Positions 1 to 11,059 of a stretch of DNA of 64,000 nt are shown piece by piece. Origin of the DNA: Ischnura elegans (taxonomy: Eukaryota > Arthropoda > Insecta > Odonata > Coenagrionidae). The notes beneath the pieces were generated by a model. The model saw only the letters and a list, made by a program, of their open reading frames with translations, made no database searches and was not told where the DNA came from. Position numbers and translations under genes: made by a program. Position 1 is the stretch's first letter; the number at the start of each line of letters is the position of its first letter. The DNA is taken from NCBI RefSeq assembly GCF_921293095.1, contig NW_025791658.1:9734001-9798000 (forward strand), written 5' to 3'.

Positions 1-1414
1 TTGCTTTCTAGTCTAGTGCTGAGGTCATAAAAACTAATGCACCGTAGAAAAAAAATCCGATAGCTCAGTGTACGGGAAAAAAATTGATAGACTTCTTTGC
101 TCCAAATCTCCCTAATATCAACATGGGAAATGTCATACGCACCTGAGAGAAAAAGGAGACTAATAAGAGCCAGTTATTCATCTTCACTCAACTGCAAAGT
201 ATCACGATCCTTTGCATAATTTCCAAAAACAGAATTAAAGTAGAAATTAGTGATTTTAACAATTATATGTAATAATTCTGTGCAAAAAGAGGCGAAATGC
301 TGATGATTCTTCACACAAACTTTTAGCACATGGGTGTATTCCAGGAAATTGAGTCATCGGCGATTTCATCAAGCCAAATGCGATGGAATGAATTTTAATC
401 GTCTTCACGATGAATCGGAAGCGAGAATAAATTGTAACACTTTTGATCGCATCGGGTCAAAACTTCGGTTGCAGCAAAACTAAGGAACACTTTGAGTACT
501 AAACGTTACTTATGGTTAGAATTACAAGAAATTAGAGACCGGAAAAACTCTAGTTCGAACGGCATCATTTTATTAAAAAACATCGATGAAAAAGTCAATA
601 TGACCCGATGCGATCTATTCACATTTATTGGCCTTATTAAAGCTGTATGTGATGTCTGATGCAATATGCAATTTATGATGTTCTTACCATATAAATCAAT
701 AAATATTAAAGATGATAGAAAATCAATTTTCGTTCATTCATTATTTGTCATATGTCTCATTAGTGTTCTCCCTGTAGCGCTATGATTACTGAATAAACAT
801 GTTTCGGAAAGTAACTGTATTGAATACACGTTTTCAAATGTACGTGGGTGGTTACTATTTCATTCATACTGAGGAATAACGTAAAAATGTAAAGTTGTAC
901 GTTAAAAAAAAGTTTCACGAAGTACGCGCATTTCGGTTAGCGTAATTGACTTTTACGATGCTTTGATGAACACTTAACAATTTTGAGATGAGAACGTTGA
1001 CCAGCTCTCCCGTTCGAGGGGGAGTCGAATAAGGAGAGAACAATGCAAGTAATCGCCTTTCTTCATAGAAGCCGGCCGTACTTACCAGCCTCGTCGAGAG
1101 CGTGCGTATTTGGATTCTTCCAAGAAACGTCAACCGAGTGGCTGAGATGGGACTAATGCCACCAGAGAGCAAAAATCAACCTCCGAATCCCGACCACTCT
1201 CAATATCGACCCTCCGCAGTGAAATTTGATACAGCGCCGGGTGTTTTTTTCGGTCGGAGCGAAGCTCGACCCCTCGTCTTTTCCTTTTTTTTCCTTCGGT
1301 CAGCGACTAGGTACTCCCCTCCGCCCAAGGAGGTTTCCCATTCCACTGGCCGTTGCGGCCGACTTCGCAACTAAAATCCGGCGACGGTTGAATTTGGATT
1401 TTTGAATTAGGATA
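1..1414. other. No gene recognised
   Basis: I see no coding region, RNA gene or bounded element here. Short open frames near 915-1374 overlap each other on both strands and have no recognisable motif. Confidence 0.5.
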
Positions 1415-1860
1415 GAACACCCTTAAAACTGGCTAAGGTCGGAAAGTTTTCTTCGTTTGATAAGGTATTAATAAACTTTTTTAAGCCAAGCGCTACCAGC
1501 CAGCAAAGTACTCAGCTACCCTCTAGCATCATCTACATTTCCTCAATACCCTGCGAGCCACCTCTAGGGTGTTTGGCAGGGGGTGATCAATCACCAGCAT
1601 GCAGCATGCATTTGGACTCCCTAGCATCCTGCGTCCTATCAGCGCTCAGAGCCTCGATCAGGGTCATCTCACAAGGCGGGAGGGGGAACCAGAAATGCGT
1701 CGCACGGACTTTCCTACTTTTTGAAATTTGTCACTTTTCATTTAATCGCGAAAAATAGATATCGTCATTTAAAAATCTTAAAGCGTGAAATACGTACTCC
1801 AGGAGTAATAATCTTTCGATTTTGGTAATAAAAAAAAATAATAGGAAACCACCTTATTGC
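1415..1860 (+). repeat. Interspersed TIR repeat family, copy 1 (5'-truncated)
   Basis: This stretch matches two other places in the window (22673-23254 and 33165-33815). Shared landmarks are AAAACTGGCTAAGGTCGGAA near the start, AAGCGCTACC, TTTCATTTAATCGCGAA, ACTCCAGGAGTAA and the end ACCACCTTATTG. The left third seen in the other copies is missing. The right end CCACCTTATTG is the inverted form of the CAATAGGGTAG start of copy 3, so this is a DNA-transposon-like repeat without visible coding capacity. I could not identify the superfamily. Confidence 0.75.
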
Positions 1861-2014
1861 ACTTGGTTGGACAAAATTGTTGATTTCCTTGATGTTGAAT
1901 TTCGCAACCTTCAAAGCACCTCTGGTTCGTATTTTCCTTGTATTCTAATGGTGATATGGGGTCCCCTGGGATATTGTTCTAGTATTATTATTTTTTAATC
2001 GGTACCTACGAAGA

Positions 2015-2758
2015 ATGGGCCTTTTAGTTGATGTCCCGAACCCAAAATATGGTATATTCAGTGATGGAAACACAGCCTTTCTTCAAAAATTCTCGCCTAT
2101 CGGCTGAAATAACTGGTGAGGATCAATGTTTTTGATTGCTTTCTTTTCATTGTTGCAATAAAACATCTTTTTATTACTGCTTTATGCAGCACTTTTCAGA
2201 TGAAATGACATAGTTTATTAATTTTCAGGAGTAGAGGAAGAGTTAATCTTTCAATTCTCAACAGTTTTAATGTCTTTGTCTTGCGGAGTTTTGATTTATC
2301 CAGTAAAATTTAATAAGTTCTGTATGGATACAGCGGAGAATATTGTGAGACATTATGGTTGGTTTTACATGCCACCCACAGTGCACAGAGTGTTAATACA
2401 TGGTGCAGATGCCATTAAGTCGGCTCTTCTTCCTATTGAAGATCTGTCGGAGAAAGCCCAGGAATCTCGTAGTAAAGACATTAGAATATATCAAGAGCAT
2501 AACATGAGAAAAATATCTCGACTTCACACTAATGAGGATATTTTCCGGAGACTGATCCTAACATCGGATCCTTTTATTAGCACATTAGGAACTGAACTAA
2601 ACAAATGCCGGGGTCTTAAAGATCTTCCGCAGGAGGTACGTGATCTCTTGGTCTTGCAAGAGTCGCAAAATTCTTCGAGTGAATGCGAAGAGGAGGATGG
2701 GTGGGATTCAGAAGAATCTGATGATCAACAACTAAAATACATTATTGTAAATTTATGA
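2015..2758 (+). pseudogene. Two-exon relic of a repeated arthropod protein of unknown function
   Basis: Exon 2 (2229-2758) follows a TTTTCAG acceptor and is open to the stop at 2756-2758. It reads through VEEELIF, MPPTVHRVLIHGADAIKSAL, LSEKAQESRSKDIR, RKISRLHTNEDIFRRL and TSDPFIS, and ends in an acidic serine-rich tail. Exon 1 (about 2015-2115) reads MGLLVDVPNPKYGIFSDGNTA, then, after a frame change around 2076-2080, FFKNSRLSAEITG up to the donor CTG|GTGAG. The join at 2115/2229 is in phase. I recall this VHKVLIHGA...LLPIGQLSEEAQ...TSDPFI type as frequent and often multicopy in arthropod genome annotations, possibly transposon-borne, with no known function. The frameshift inside exon 1 removes about five bases of a usually conserved NTARRFF motif, so this copy is probably dead. 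The ATG at 2270 is only an internal methionine. Confidence 0.55.
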
Positions 2759-3192
2759 GGAATTAACCATGATTTTATGAGAATAAAAGAGTCACTTAAA
2801 TACTATTTTGACACTTATTTAATAGTTACTTTTTAGTCAATAGAGAAGAATCTCACGAAACCTGGAAATCGCACCTCTTTAACGTAAGTCAATGCACCCA
2901 AAAATCCTACTATTAGCCGTTTCTTTGTTTATTGACTAATTTGAAAGATCATTAACTCATTCTATGAAACTAATTATCATTTTTTTACATAAATTTATCA
3001 TGATAACCGTTTATCTATATACAATTAGCCAGTTGATAAGTTTAAGTTCCACGATATCGCATAAAATAATAGTTTTTTCGTAAAAATAACAGCAGAAATG
3101 AAAATAGCTTGCCAAAAAACCTGTAGGGAGCAATTTTTAAAGACATCCAACGAAAATCTGATTTTTATCTAACTTTTCGCGATCCGGACCAC

Positions 3193-3227
3193 CGTGCGAC
3201 GCCGCCCCCGGGGGGCGTGGTCGCACG
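3193..3227. promoter_or_regulatory. CpG-rich perfect-stem hairpin
   Basis: CGTGCGAC and GTCGCACG flank a GCCGCCCCC/GGGGGGCG core, giving a very GC-rich hairpin in otherwise AT-rich DNA. It lies 64 bases upstream of the NRF-1-type palindrome. It could be a promoter or CpG-island remnant; no transcript start is visible. Confidence 0.4.
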
Positions 3228-3290
3228 CTCCCTCTTCTCCTCCCTCTTCTGCTTGCGCCACTTGGCTCGCCGGTTTTTGAACCAGACCTA

Positions 3291-3304
3291 TTGCGCATGC
3301 GCAA
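3291..3304. promoter_or_regulatory. NRF-1/Ewg-type palindrome TTGCGCATGCGCAA
   Basis: This 14-bp perfect palindrome contains TGCGCATGCGCA, the consensus bound by NRF-1 (Erect wing in flies), which usually sits near transcription starts. It is followed directly by a GA-rich tract. The role here is inferred from the motif and its CpG-rich setting only. Confidence 0.4.
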
Positions 3305-3306
3305 TG

Positions 3307-3339
3307 AGGAGAGGGAGAGAAAGAGAGAGAGAGAGAGAG
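3307..3339 (+). repeat. (GA)n microsatellite
   Basis: Purine tract with uninterrupted GA units at its 3' end, directly after the NRF-1-like palindrome. GA tracts are GAGA-factor binding sequences in insects, so the tract may belong to the same regulatory patch. Confidence 0.7.
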
Positions 3340-4957
3340 TTGAGATGCGTGCGGAGACAGACATCGCCATCTGCATATTTAGCTGGGTGGCGAGAGTCGG
3401 TCAATAAAATTGCGGAGATGACAAATGGGAGATTATTATTTAAGGTGTTCTCTCGGCGAAGGTAGCGTGGAGGGTTTTGCGGAACACCCTCTCCTGTCTT
3501 CCCATCCTTCCGAGGAGATATACTCTTGGAATAGGCATGTTCACCTATTTTTTTTTACTGTCTTAAATGAAAGTACACACCGAGGGGATACCGGCGGCAG
3601 TTTCAGCGCTTTTCTATTCAAAAAAATAACCCTAAAAAGGCTAAGCGAAAAGTGTGGAATCCGAGGGCCGGCTCAAACGCTCCGAAAGCGCACGATGGTT
3701 GCCGAAGGCATGCTGACGTCACACACAGCGAACTTCTTGCGGAACCCGTCAACCCCGTCGAAAAATCTGTGATCCTGCGTCAGAGAAGAAACAACGAGTG
3801 TGAAAATGGAGGAAATTAGGAAGAAGGCGTATATATATATTGCTTTCTACAGCTTTGTAAATCTACCACGATAAGAAATCCGGGAAAACGTTTTATTGCT
3901 GTGCCTCTTCATTCTCGTGTGCGAAGGAAATGGTTAACTGCAGCAATGCGAGGTGACCAAAAACATCAACGGCAAGACATCTTATTATTGCTGTGAAGAT
4001 TATTTTAATGTTAGTGTTAAATTTACACTAAATGCCAGCATCACAACGTCAGTTAACGTGATTTATTGATTTACTTGCGGTCTTCCAAAATAAGTGGAAC
4101 GGACGAAAACAATTTTAATTTAAGTTATTTGAAGGAAAATAATTTACAAAAGATTAAGAACAATGTTTATGCTACTATTCAATGATCACCGAAGTTAATT
4201 GATACTAACTTATTCTTAGATTTAATGCACCAGAGATTGCCATACGGTAACCAAACATATTGATTATTGATGAAATATTCTCGAGCACATTCTCAGCCGA
4301 GAGTTTTGGAGTTGGTGAAAACAATAATATAACTGACTTAATAATGAAACTACCCCAATGGGTACTTAGGAATACCTAATGATCCAACGTAAGTACGTCA
4401 TTGATTTGCCCTCTGGAATATTTAAGATTGCCACCAGAGACATTTTCATGACCATCATCAAAATTAAATTAAATGACAACTTGGAGAGATTAGGAGACCA
4501 ATTACAAATCAGTAAGACAAGAGTTTCTTCTACTATCCACACAAAAAGTGCTTAAAAAATTAATATTTTTTTCCAAGCATAACAAATTTTTGATCTACCT
4601 TTGTCTTTTCAAGCCAATTCAACAATGTACAGTATATAATTGAATGTTCTGAAATTCAAATTCGAAAGCCCTCTGATCCAATAATTCATGCTTTGACATG
4701 GAGTGAGTAAAAAAAATGTAATGCCATCAAGTATTTAGTACCTTGTGAACCAAATGAATTTGTAAATTTTGTTTCCTCTGGGTATGGCGGAAGAATAAGT
4801 GACAAATTTTTTTTTCCTGTGGTTTCTTCTGATTTTGTGCTCAGGACAAACTCTTCCTTTCATAATGTACATATTATTCTCTTTTAAGTTGGATATAGCA
4901 AACTGCTGAATCGCCGTATTTTTTTCCTGGCAGCGCTGAAATAGTTTTCAACCCTTA
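3340..4957. other. No gene recognised
   Basis: Mostly AT-rich sequence. It holds a TGACGTCA octamer at 3714-3721. The 115-residue open frame at 3425-3772 has no recognisable motif, and I do not call it a gene. Confidence 0.5.
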
Positions 4958-5237
4958 GACCCATAGCACACGCAGATTTTGGACGGCCGTCCACATTCCG
5001 ATAGTGAACATTGGAAGGGCATGGGAGCTTGCACACTGACCGACCGCGCACCGGCACTAGTAAAAAGTCGGTTAGCTACCGGCCAATGCCACTGCGGATC
5101 CCCTGCGCCAGCTCAACAACCAAGCAACTTATCTTTTGACCTGTAAAAATCCAGCGTGTATGCAAGCAGCGCTTCACCGGTAAAATATCGGCCGATATTT
5201 TACCGGCCGTCCAAAGTCGGTGCGTGTGCACGGGGCC
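4958..5237. mobile_element. PIF/Harbinger-type MITE, 280 bp, TTA target duplication
   Basis: The ends are imperfect inverted repeats (left GACCCATAGCACACGCA...TTGGACGGCCG; right, reversed, GGCCCCGTGCACACGCA...TTTGGACGGCCG). They are flanked by TTA on both sides (4955-4957 and 5238-5240), the 3-bp duplication typical of PIF/Harbinger elements. No coding capacity. A perfect 30-bp palindrome centred on CGGCCG lies at 5177-5206. Confidence 0.75.
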
Positions 5238-5240
5238 TTA

Positions 5241-6290
5241 CAGTAACATTCACAAGAATAAATATTGACTATAATTCGCCATTCTATATTATGATTCAGA
5301 CAAATCTGAGACGAAAAAAAGTGATTATTTTACGATATTAGTTCCTTATGTCACCTAAGTTTTTATAGTCTATAAATTATGAATAGCCTTTAAAACTAAA
5401 AAAAAACGAGCATTGCGTGACAGGGATTTGTGATATAATATGAAATGTACCCCTCGAGAATCATTTTAGCGTTTACTAGGGGATAATTCGAATAAAAATG
5501 GAAGCCAAGGCTGAGTAAATCGTAACAAAAATAAGTATCGGATGCAAAATATACTCATAAGTATCTACGATTAACACATTTAACAGTGCTATCTTAATTA
5601 CTATGCATTGACTCCTAACTTGCCCGCTTGAAACCTTGCATTTCCGGAGCGCTAAAAATGTCAATATTAGATGTATTTATGCGTATGTTTTCTTTGCCTT
5701 GTCCTCTATTTATGAATGATGGAAACTGAGCATCAGAGCACTCATATTAGGTACAGTATTAGAATAAGCCCTCACAAAACCACAATCCGAAGGCATTTCT
5801 CACCACGGCATTCACAAATTCAAGCACGGCTCGGATAACGGCGTTCACTGAAAGCGTACAGTAGCTGTGTGTGACGTCAGAGCCAGTCGAGCCTGATTTC
5901 CCGCCGAAACTGGCCGTTTCGAAAGCGCACAAATTTCATCGGAGCACAAAAGAAAATGTAATGCACCTATTGCAGAAATTTTTTCACCAATGCTAATTAT
6001 TAGCCAAAACTCACCGTTAGCATCTACTTAAATGGGTAATTTCGTTTGAGGTTAACACCCCTATTGCCATTATCGTGTTATGTAGCAATCTCGTACTGTA
6101 GTGTATATTAATTTAGTGCATAATTCTGTATTTAAGCAGTATTAAAATAACGATGTTTTATAAGGGACTTGGCGATTAATTTTTCAGTTTTTACAGAGTG
6201 TTTAACCCATAATCAGCTGTTTTCTTTGTTGAATGATGATTTATCCAAGTAAGCATCTTAATTATGGATAAATTTTTTAATTTATGCAAA
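5241..6290. other. No gene recognised
   Basis: AT-rich sequence with a TGACGTCA octamer at 5872-5879. No motif-bearing open frame and no clear inverted termini. Confidence 0.5.
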
Positions 6291-6298
6291 TTTTGTAC

Positions 6299-6573
6299 CA
6301 GTGGCGTAACAAGGAATCCTTGAAGGGGGGGGATTGGATGGCCAGTATTAGCGACGGGAGGTGGGGTGAGGATGGGGTAACGGCAAATTTTTGAGAAATG
6401 ACATGCCTGTAAATGAAATTTTACATAATTTTGGCGCTAAAGATTTCCTTTAAGCAGATGCATTTATTACGTGTCATAACTGGAAAATGTATTCAATTAT
6501 TTTTTTTATTTCACTGAGGCTTTTGGGGGGTGGGGGATCTATGTCCTCATTGCCCCCCATAGTTACGCCACTG
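6299..6573. mobile_element. hAT-type MITE, 275 bp
   Basis: The termini are CAGTGGCGTAAC and its exact reverse complement GTTACGCCACTG. The flanks TTTTGTAC (6291-6298) and TATTGAAC (6574-6581) agree at six of eight positions and read as an aged 8-bp target duplication, as expected for hAT. No coding capacity; the inside holds G-tracts near both ends. Confidence 0.8.
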
Positions 6574-6984
6574 TATTGAACCTTTAATTTGTTGTACGAG
6601 TCACTGGATGCTCAGTTGCCGAATATGCATGATCAAAGAAAAGTGTCCTTGGATCACTTATGTTGTGGTTTTTTTCCTTGATATTTTATAGCTGAAATGC
6701 CCAAAAAATTGACTTACAATTAGTGAACTATTGTGATTGTACCTTGCGTTTTGTTACTTCCGTATTCGTTTTGTTAACTCAAAGAGTTAGTAAGATTAAC
6801 TTTAAACGTTAAAAAATATTTGAATAAAGATATTGGTGCTCTGTAAACCAACATTAATGGCATCATTATTGACCAATTTGGCAATTGAATGACGAAATAG
6901 GTTTTTTTCATTTTTCTTGTCATCAGCAGAGGAATGTCGAATGTTCTTAAATTTTATGTTCAGAGTGGAAAAGAGATATTGGTA

Positions 6985-7175
6985 TATTTATTTATTTTCA
7001 TCGCCCCGAAAACAGCTCATTTAAGGCCTTTTCCATCGGAGGAAATAAAATGAAACGACGATTTACACACACTGGGTTCATTCCATGGGTAGGGGCAATC
7101 TACCAAGGCGGAACTCGAACCCGCGACATTCGATCTGGCAGGCAAGTACTTAACCCCGCCGCCACCGTGGCCGAC
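6985..7175 (-). repeat. tRNA-derived SINE, minus strand, copy 1
   Basis: Read on the minus strand it starts GTCGGCCACGGTGGCGGCGG, has a B-box-like GGTTCGAGTTC (complement of 7111-7121), and ends GCTGTTTTCGGGGCGATGAA followed by an (AATA)n tail. The same head, B box and 3' block occur at 41615-41814 and 52268-52454. The B box and A/T-rich simple tail indicate an RNA polymerase III SINE. The block GCTGTTTTCGGGGCGATG is its conserved 3' part. Similar names such as tRNA gene do not fit, because no cloverleaf acceptor stem is present. Confidence 0.75.
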
Positions 7176-8488
7176 AAAAAGTATAGTACTGAGAAAAGTT
7201 ATTTGAAACAAAATATTGCTTTCAAGATTTGTTCGCAGGGAAAATTTAAAGCGCTGAGTAAGTACCATTACAATATAAACCCTGGTTTAAGGCAAATAAA
7301 TCAGTGATGCAAGCATGGAATACGATTCCTATTATTACCTTTTTCTGGATTGAACGAATTAAATTAATTTCGATCGTTTCGTTTAGTTTTTCCATCATAG
7401 TTTGTCCATTTTCCGTGTTAATGGCAATCATCATACGCCAAATGGCAAGGCTTATCAAAATGGCGGGTATTTATTTGCCTTTTTCATAATGAAACATGCC
7501 GTTATAGATTACTCATTTATTTGATTGTTGGATACGGAAGTTAAGTAGTATGTGTATGAAGGAAAGTGTGGCAGGTGAGTATAGAGTTATTTAGTAGCAG
7601 GTCAATGTAGACTTTGCTTTTATTTGATCGGTAAGTGCGGTTTCCAAGTAGGCTGTCGATAGAAGAATGTGGAAGCTTTAGAAAGAACTATGTATATTTT
7701 AAGCATCCGTTTGTAATCCCAGCGGACGTCACCGGTGCGGGTCCGCGGGGATATCCTTTCGCCCTCGCCGCTGGCGTTGCTTACCGCATCCTGCTTCTTG
7801 TATCTGAATGTATTATTCGCGGAATGGCGATGAGAAAAGATCAATTCGTATTTAAGGTGTAATTTTTTCGTTTGAATCGTTTTAATTCCTTGAATTCAAT
7901 AAGATATTTGTTTCCCTGCTTGTTTTTAAATATGCATGTGATTTCTTTGCAATAAGTTGTCAAAACATTACTTGTGACGCACGACTTACATTTTATTCGT
8001 TACGAGTCTACTCAGGCTAGAATGATGCATGAATTATTTGCCCCTCCTCATTTCAAGGGAGTCGATAGGTACTGTTGTGGTGAGATGACAGCTTTGTTTA
8101 TTGCAACTCAATAACAAATCTGTTCCCTCGGTTAATATGGAAATAACTGCGTATGTATGAAATAGTTTATCTGGGAATTTACTGAGGGCCTTTTGGCTAT
8201 AACATTTGTATTGGTGCAGTTTTCATCGCTGGCGTTTCAATAGTCGAGCTCCAGTGTTGGCATTTCTGTAAAGGATATAGTTTTTCTGGCCTTATACGAT
8301 TAGTAAGTATTGATTATATTTGTGCTGTATGGAACTTGCCTTGAACCCACTGGATATCAGCCATATGTAACGTTCGCCAGAGCTTTACATGTCTGTACGT
8401 ACTAACGACATTTTCTTCTCTATCCCTGTCGATACCCTACTTTACAACTCCCGAGGTTTCATTTAATTTAGTCTCTTAATGTTCATTA
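7176..8488. other. No gene recognised
   Basis: Several overlapping short frames on both strands (7246-7862) show no family motif. No inverted termini seen. Confidence 0.5.
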
Positions 8489-8491
8489 CTA

Positions 8492-11056
8492 TAGAGCGTT
8501 CCACATTTAGTTGACAGTATGGACTCTTATGGAGAATCGTTTCCCATGTTAATCTCCATAAGGCCAGGAGCGCGGTGTTGTCAACAACAGCACGAAAATT
8601 AAAGTTGCGTTATGCACTGATTAAAAATTTTATTCTAGTGTAGAAAAAGGTGCTGCATTCATTGGCGCCAATAGTTTTTCGATAAAAATTATAACAAAAG
8701 CTATAAAAAACATTTCCGTAAATTTCCGTCAGAAACGTGTATTTTTTTACTTCATCTTCTTCTCGCAATTTCTGCCTGACCGTTGACTGTATTGAATTGA
8801 ATTTTTTTGCAAAAAATTCTTCACACTATTTTCTGCTTGAAGATCTTCACCAATTGTACAAATATTGAGTTTTAATGTTGTTATGCCGACGTAACACACT
8901 TTAGGACAAGAAAATTTTGATTTTTGCAAGGTAAAAAGTAGTCGCTTACTAACTTACGTTTCTTACGTCGTAGGTCCCTATATGCTGCGTACCAAATGTG
9001 GAGAAAACTACAAGGTTATTTTTGGTGAACAAATCACTGACTTACATCAATTCTGAAGCGAGTTACAAGGTTTTGATCTTAAGAAAAAATATTACGGTGC
9101 CGCTGGGCGGGCTTCTTGCTTTTTCTTGCGCGCAGAGGGAAAATTCTCGGGCGGAAAAGGAGTTTTTTGTCAATGCATACTATGAAATGTATTAATCTAT
9201 TCGTTTGATATCCCAAACAGAGAATACTCATACGTCGTAACAGCAGTGTTTTTATCTGAATACATTGATACACGAAAGTAAGCAAGCGGCTTGGAAGTAA
9301 GACTCTTTCACCTTGGGTGTTTAGGTCCCATCGGGGAAACCAAGAAAAAGAATATCTCATAATCTGTACCAAACACTACCCCATCCAGTGCACGCATTTA
9401 CAAAAGGGGGCTTTGGTTTTTTCTGAGTTCCTTTCATAGGGTACCATAAAACCTGCCCCAAAAGCGACCCAGGCCGAAGGGGCCGAGGGAAGAATTTACG
9501 AAGGCGTTCAGTTTGTCATTGCATTTTTTTGGAGTGAACAAGTGTTGTGTGGTGTATTGAACTTGAGAATTGTGAATAGTGTTTTACACTTATCTCTGCT
9601 GTAACACGCCCAATCAATATGTCCGATACAAAGAAGAGGAGAAAAGGTGAGAAGCTCATAAGCCACGAAAGACAGTTGGTGCTCAAAGTCTTCTCGTACA
9701 TAAGGAAATCTCTCAGCATTAGTGAGGCCTGCCGAGAAGCTTCGAAGGCTACTGGGTGCTAGGAGTTCACTATTACAGAGTGAGAAAGGAAAGCTCCCGT
9801 GGTCCATTGGTAACTCCTTCAAAAACTAAAGAAATTAGACAGCCTTACAAAAATTCGAGGACAGTGATTTTCGACGGTTTGGTGAGATCGGGAATTAGAA
9901 GGAAGGTACATGAATCCTTCGTGAAAATTATTCCTCCGACTTTAAAATCCATCTGAAACCCGGTGAATATGGATAGTATTCTCCCAGATTACAAAAGGAC
10001 AACACTATATCGTCTTCTTTTGGACATAGGCTTCGTGTACGAACGCAGGGGGAAAAGAATCATCCTTATCGAAAGGGATGATATTATTCGTTGGTGGCAC
10101 AATTAATTATTATTTAAGGCAGCTAAAAAAATATCGTCGCGAACACAGGACGAGAGTATTAACAGGCGAAAGTTGGATTAATGTTGGACAAATAGTGAAC
10201 ATTAGTTTGCGAAACAAACAATTAGAAAATCCGCGTCAAGCTTTCCTTGCTGGACTAAATACTGGGCTTGGCCCCCACTTCCCGAGGAGGACGATTTGCA
10301 ATTATACACGCAGGAACGGAAAATGGGTTCATAAAATGAGCATCGCATGTGTTTCTGTACAAAAAGAACTCAATGGATGAGCATGAAGAAGTGGGTGGCG
10401 AGTGTTACGAGAGATGGTTTGAGCACTCACTTCTTGCAAACTTACCCGAAGGATCAATTATAGTGGTAGATAATGCCTCTTATTACTCAAGGAAATTGGA
10501 ATCCTTGCCTACTACAAGGTGAAAGAAAGAGAACATTAAGGAAATTAGCTTTGAAGATGTCAGCTTGAAAAGAGATCTTTAATTAACAATAAACCAAGTA
10601 CGGGAAAATTTAGAAAAATTAAAGATTGATGATGTCTTATACAAAATCGCCTTTCATGTAATACTAGCTAGAGCCAACAAATATTGCATAATATGGAAGG
10701 AATAGAAATTTTGTCTCATTCAGGAGCGGCTATAATTTTTATTATCCTTCAATTTATTGTTATTTTTTACATTACAGATTATTCATTATTCAGTTTGTGC
10801 ATTGAATAAGTACGTACATGAAATAACAAAAGACTTTTCCTTTTATACTGCCGCAAAGGTATTGTAATATACGCTAAAAAATTCCTTAATTTACGCAGTC
10901 TTTCGTGCGATCCCTAACTCCTTTTTGAACTAAACCGTTTTGGCGCCATATTATGTGTGGTTGCATACGCTGTTAGGATGCCTGCCGGCGGAGCGGAAGC
11001 TTGGCAACACTGTTATCCATAAGGCCCGTACTGTCAACTAAATGTGGAACGCTCTA
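8492..11056. mobile_element. Tc1/mariner-superfamily transposon, 2565 bp, inactive
   Basis: Terminal inverted repeats start TAGAGCGTTCCACATTTAGT on both ends, identical for about 30 bases and then recognisably similar to about 60 bases (left CTTATGGAGAATC, right CTTATGGATAACA). They are flanked by TA on both sides (8490-8491 and 11057-11058), the target duplication of this superfamily. The element carries a plus-strand transposase relic at 9619-10590. Confidence 0.85.
9619..10590 (+). pseudogene. Decayed mariner-like transposase (DDE_3 type)
   Basis: The product once cut and moved the surrounding TA-flanked element. Reading begins at ATG 9619 (MSDTKKRRKGEKL..., then LSISEACREASKATG, a helix-turn-helix-like start). 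It shifts frame near 9760 into VTPSKTKEIRQPYKNSRTV and VRSGIRRKVHESF (9756-9956), then into DYKRTTLYRLLLDIGF and RRGKRI, and again into YLRQLKKYRREHRTRVLTGE (within 10078-10380). The block LTGESWINVG corresponds to the family's LDETWVN motif, so the first catalytic Asp has become Gly. A second catalytic block VVDNASYYSRKLESLPT survives around 10463-10520, with its Asp at 10469-10471. At least three frame changes plus the lost Asp make it non-functional. Known: this family has HTH DNA-binding followed by a DDE/D nuclease. Seen: the motifs in the right order between matching TIRs. Confidence 0.85.
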
Positions 11057-11059
11057 TAG

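Noticed and set aside
3540-6060. A long element bounded by CTGACGTCACACACAGC near 3712 and its inverse near 5865
   Set aside because: Only about 17 bases match; flanks do not extend the inverted repeat and no target duplication is seen.
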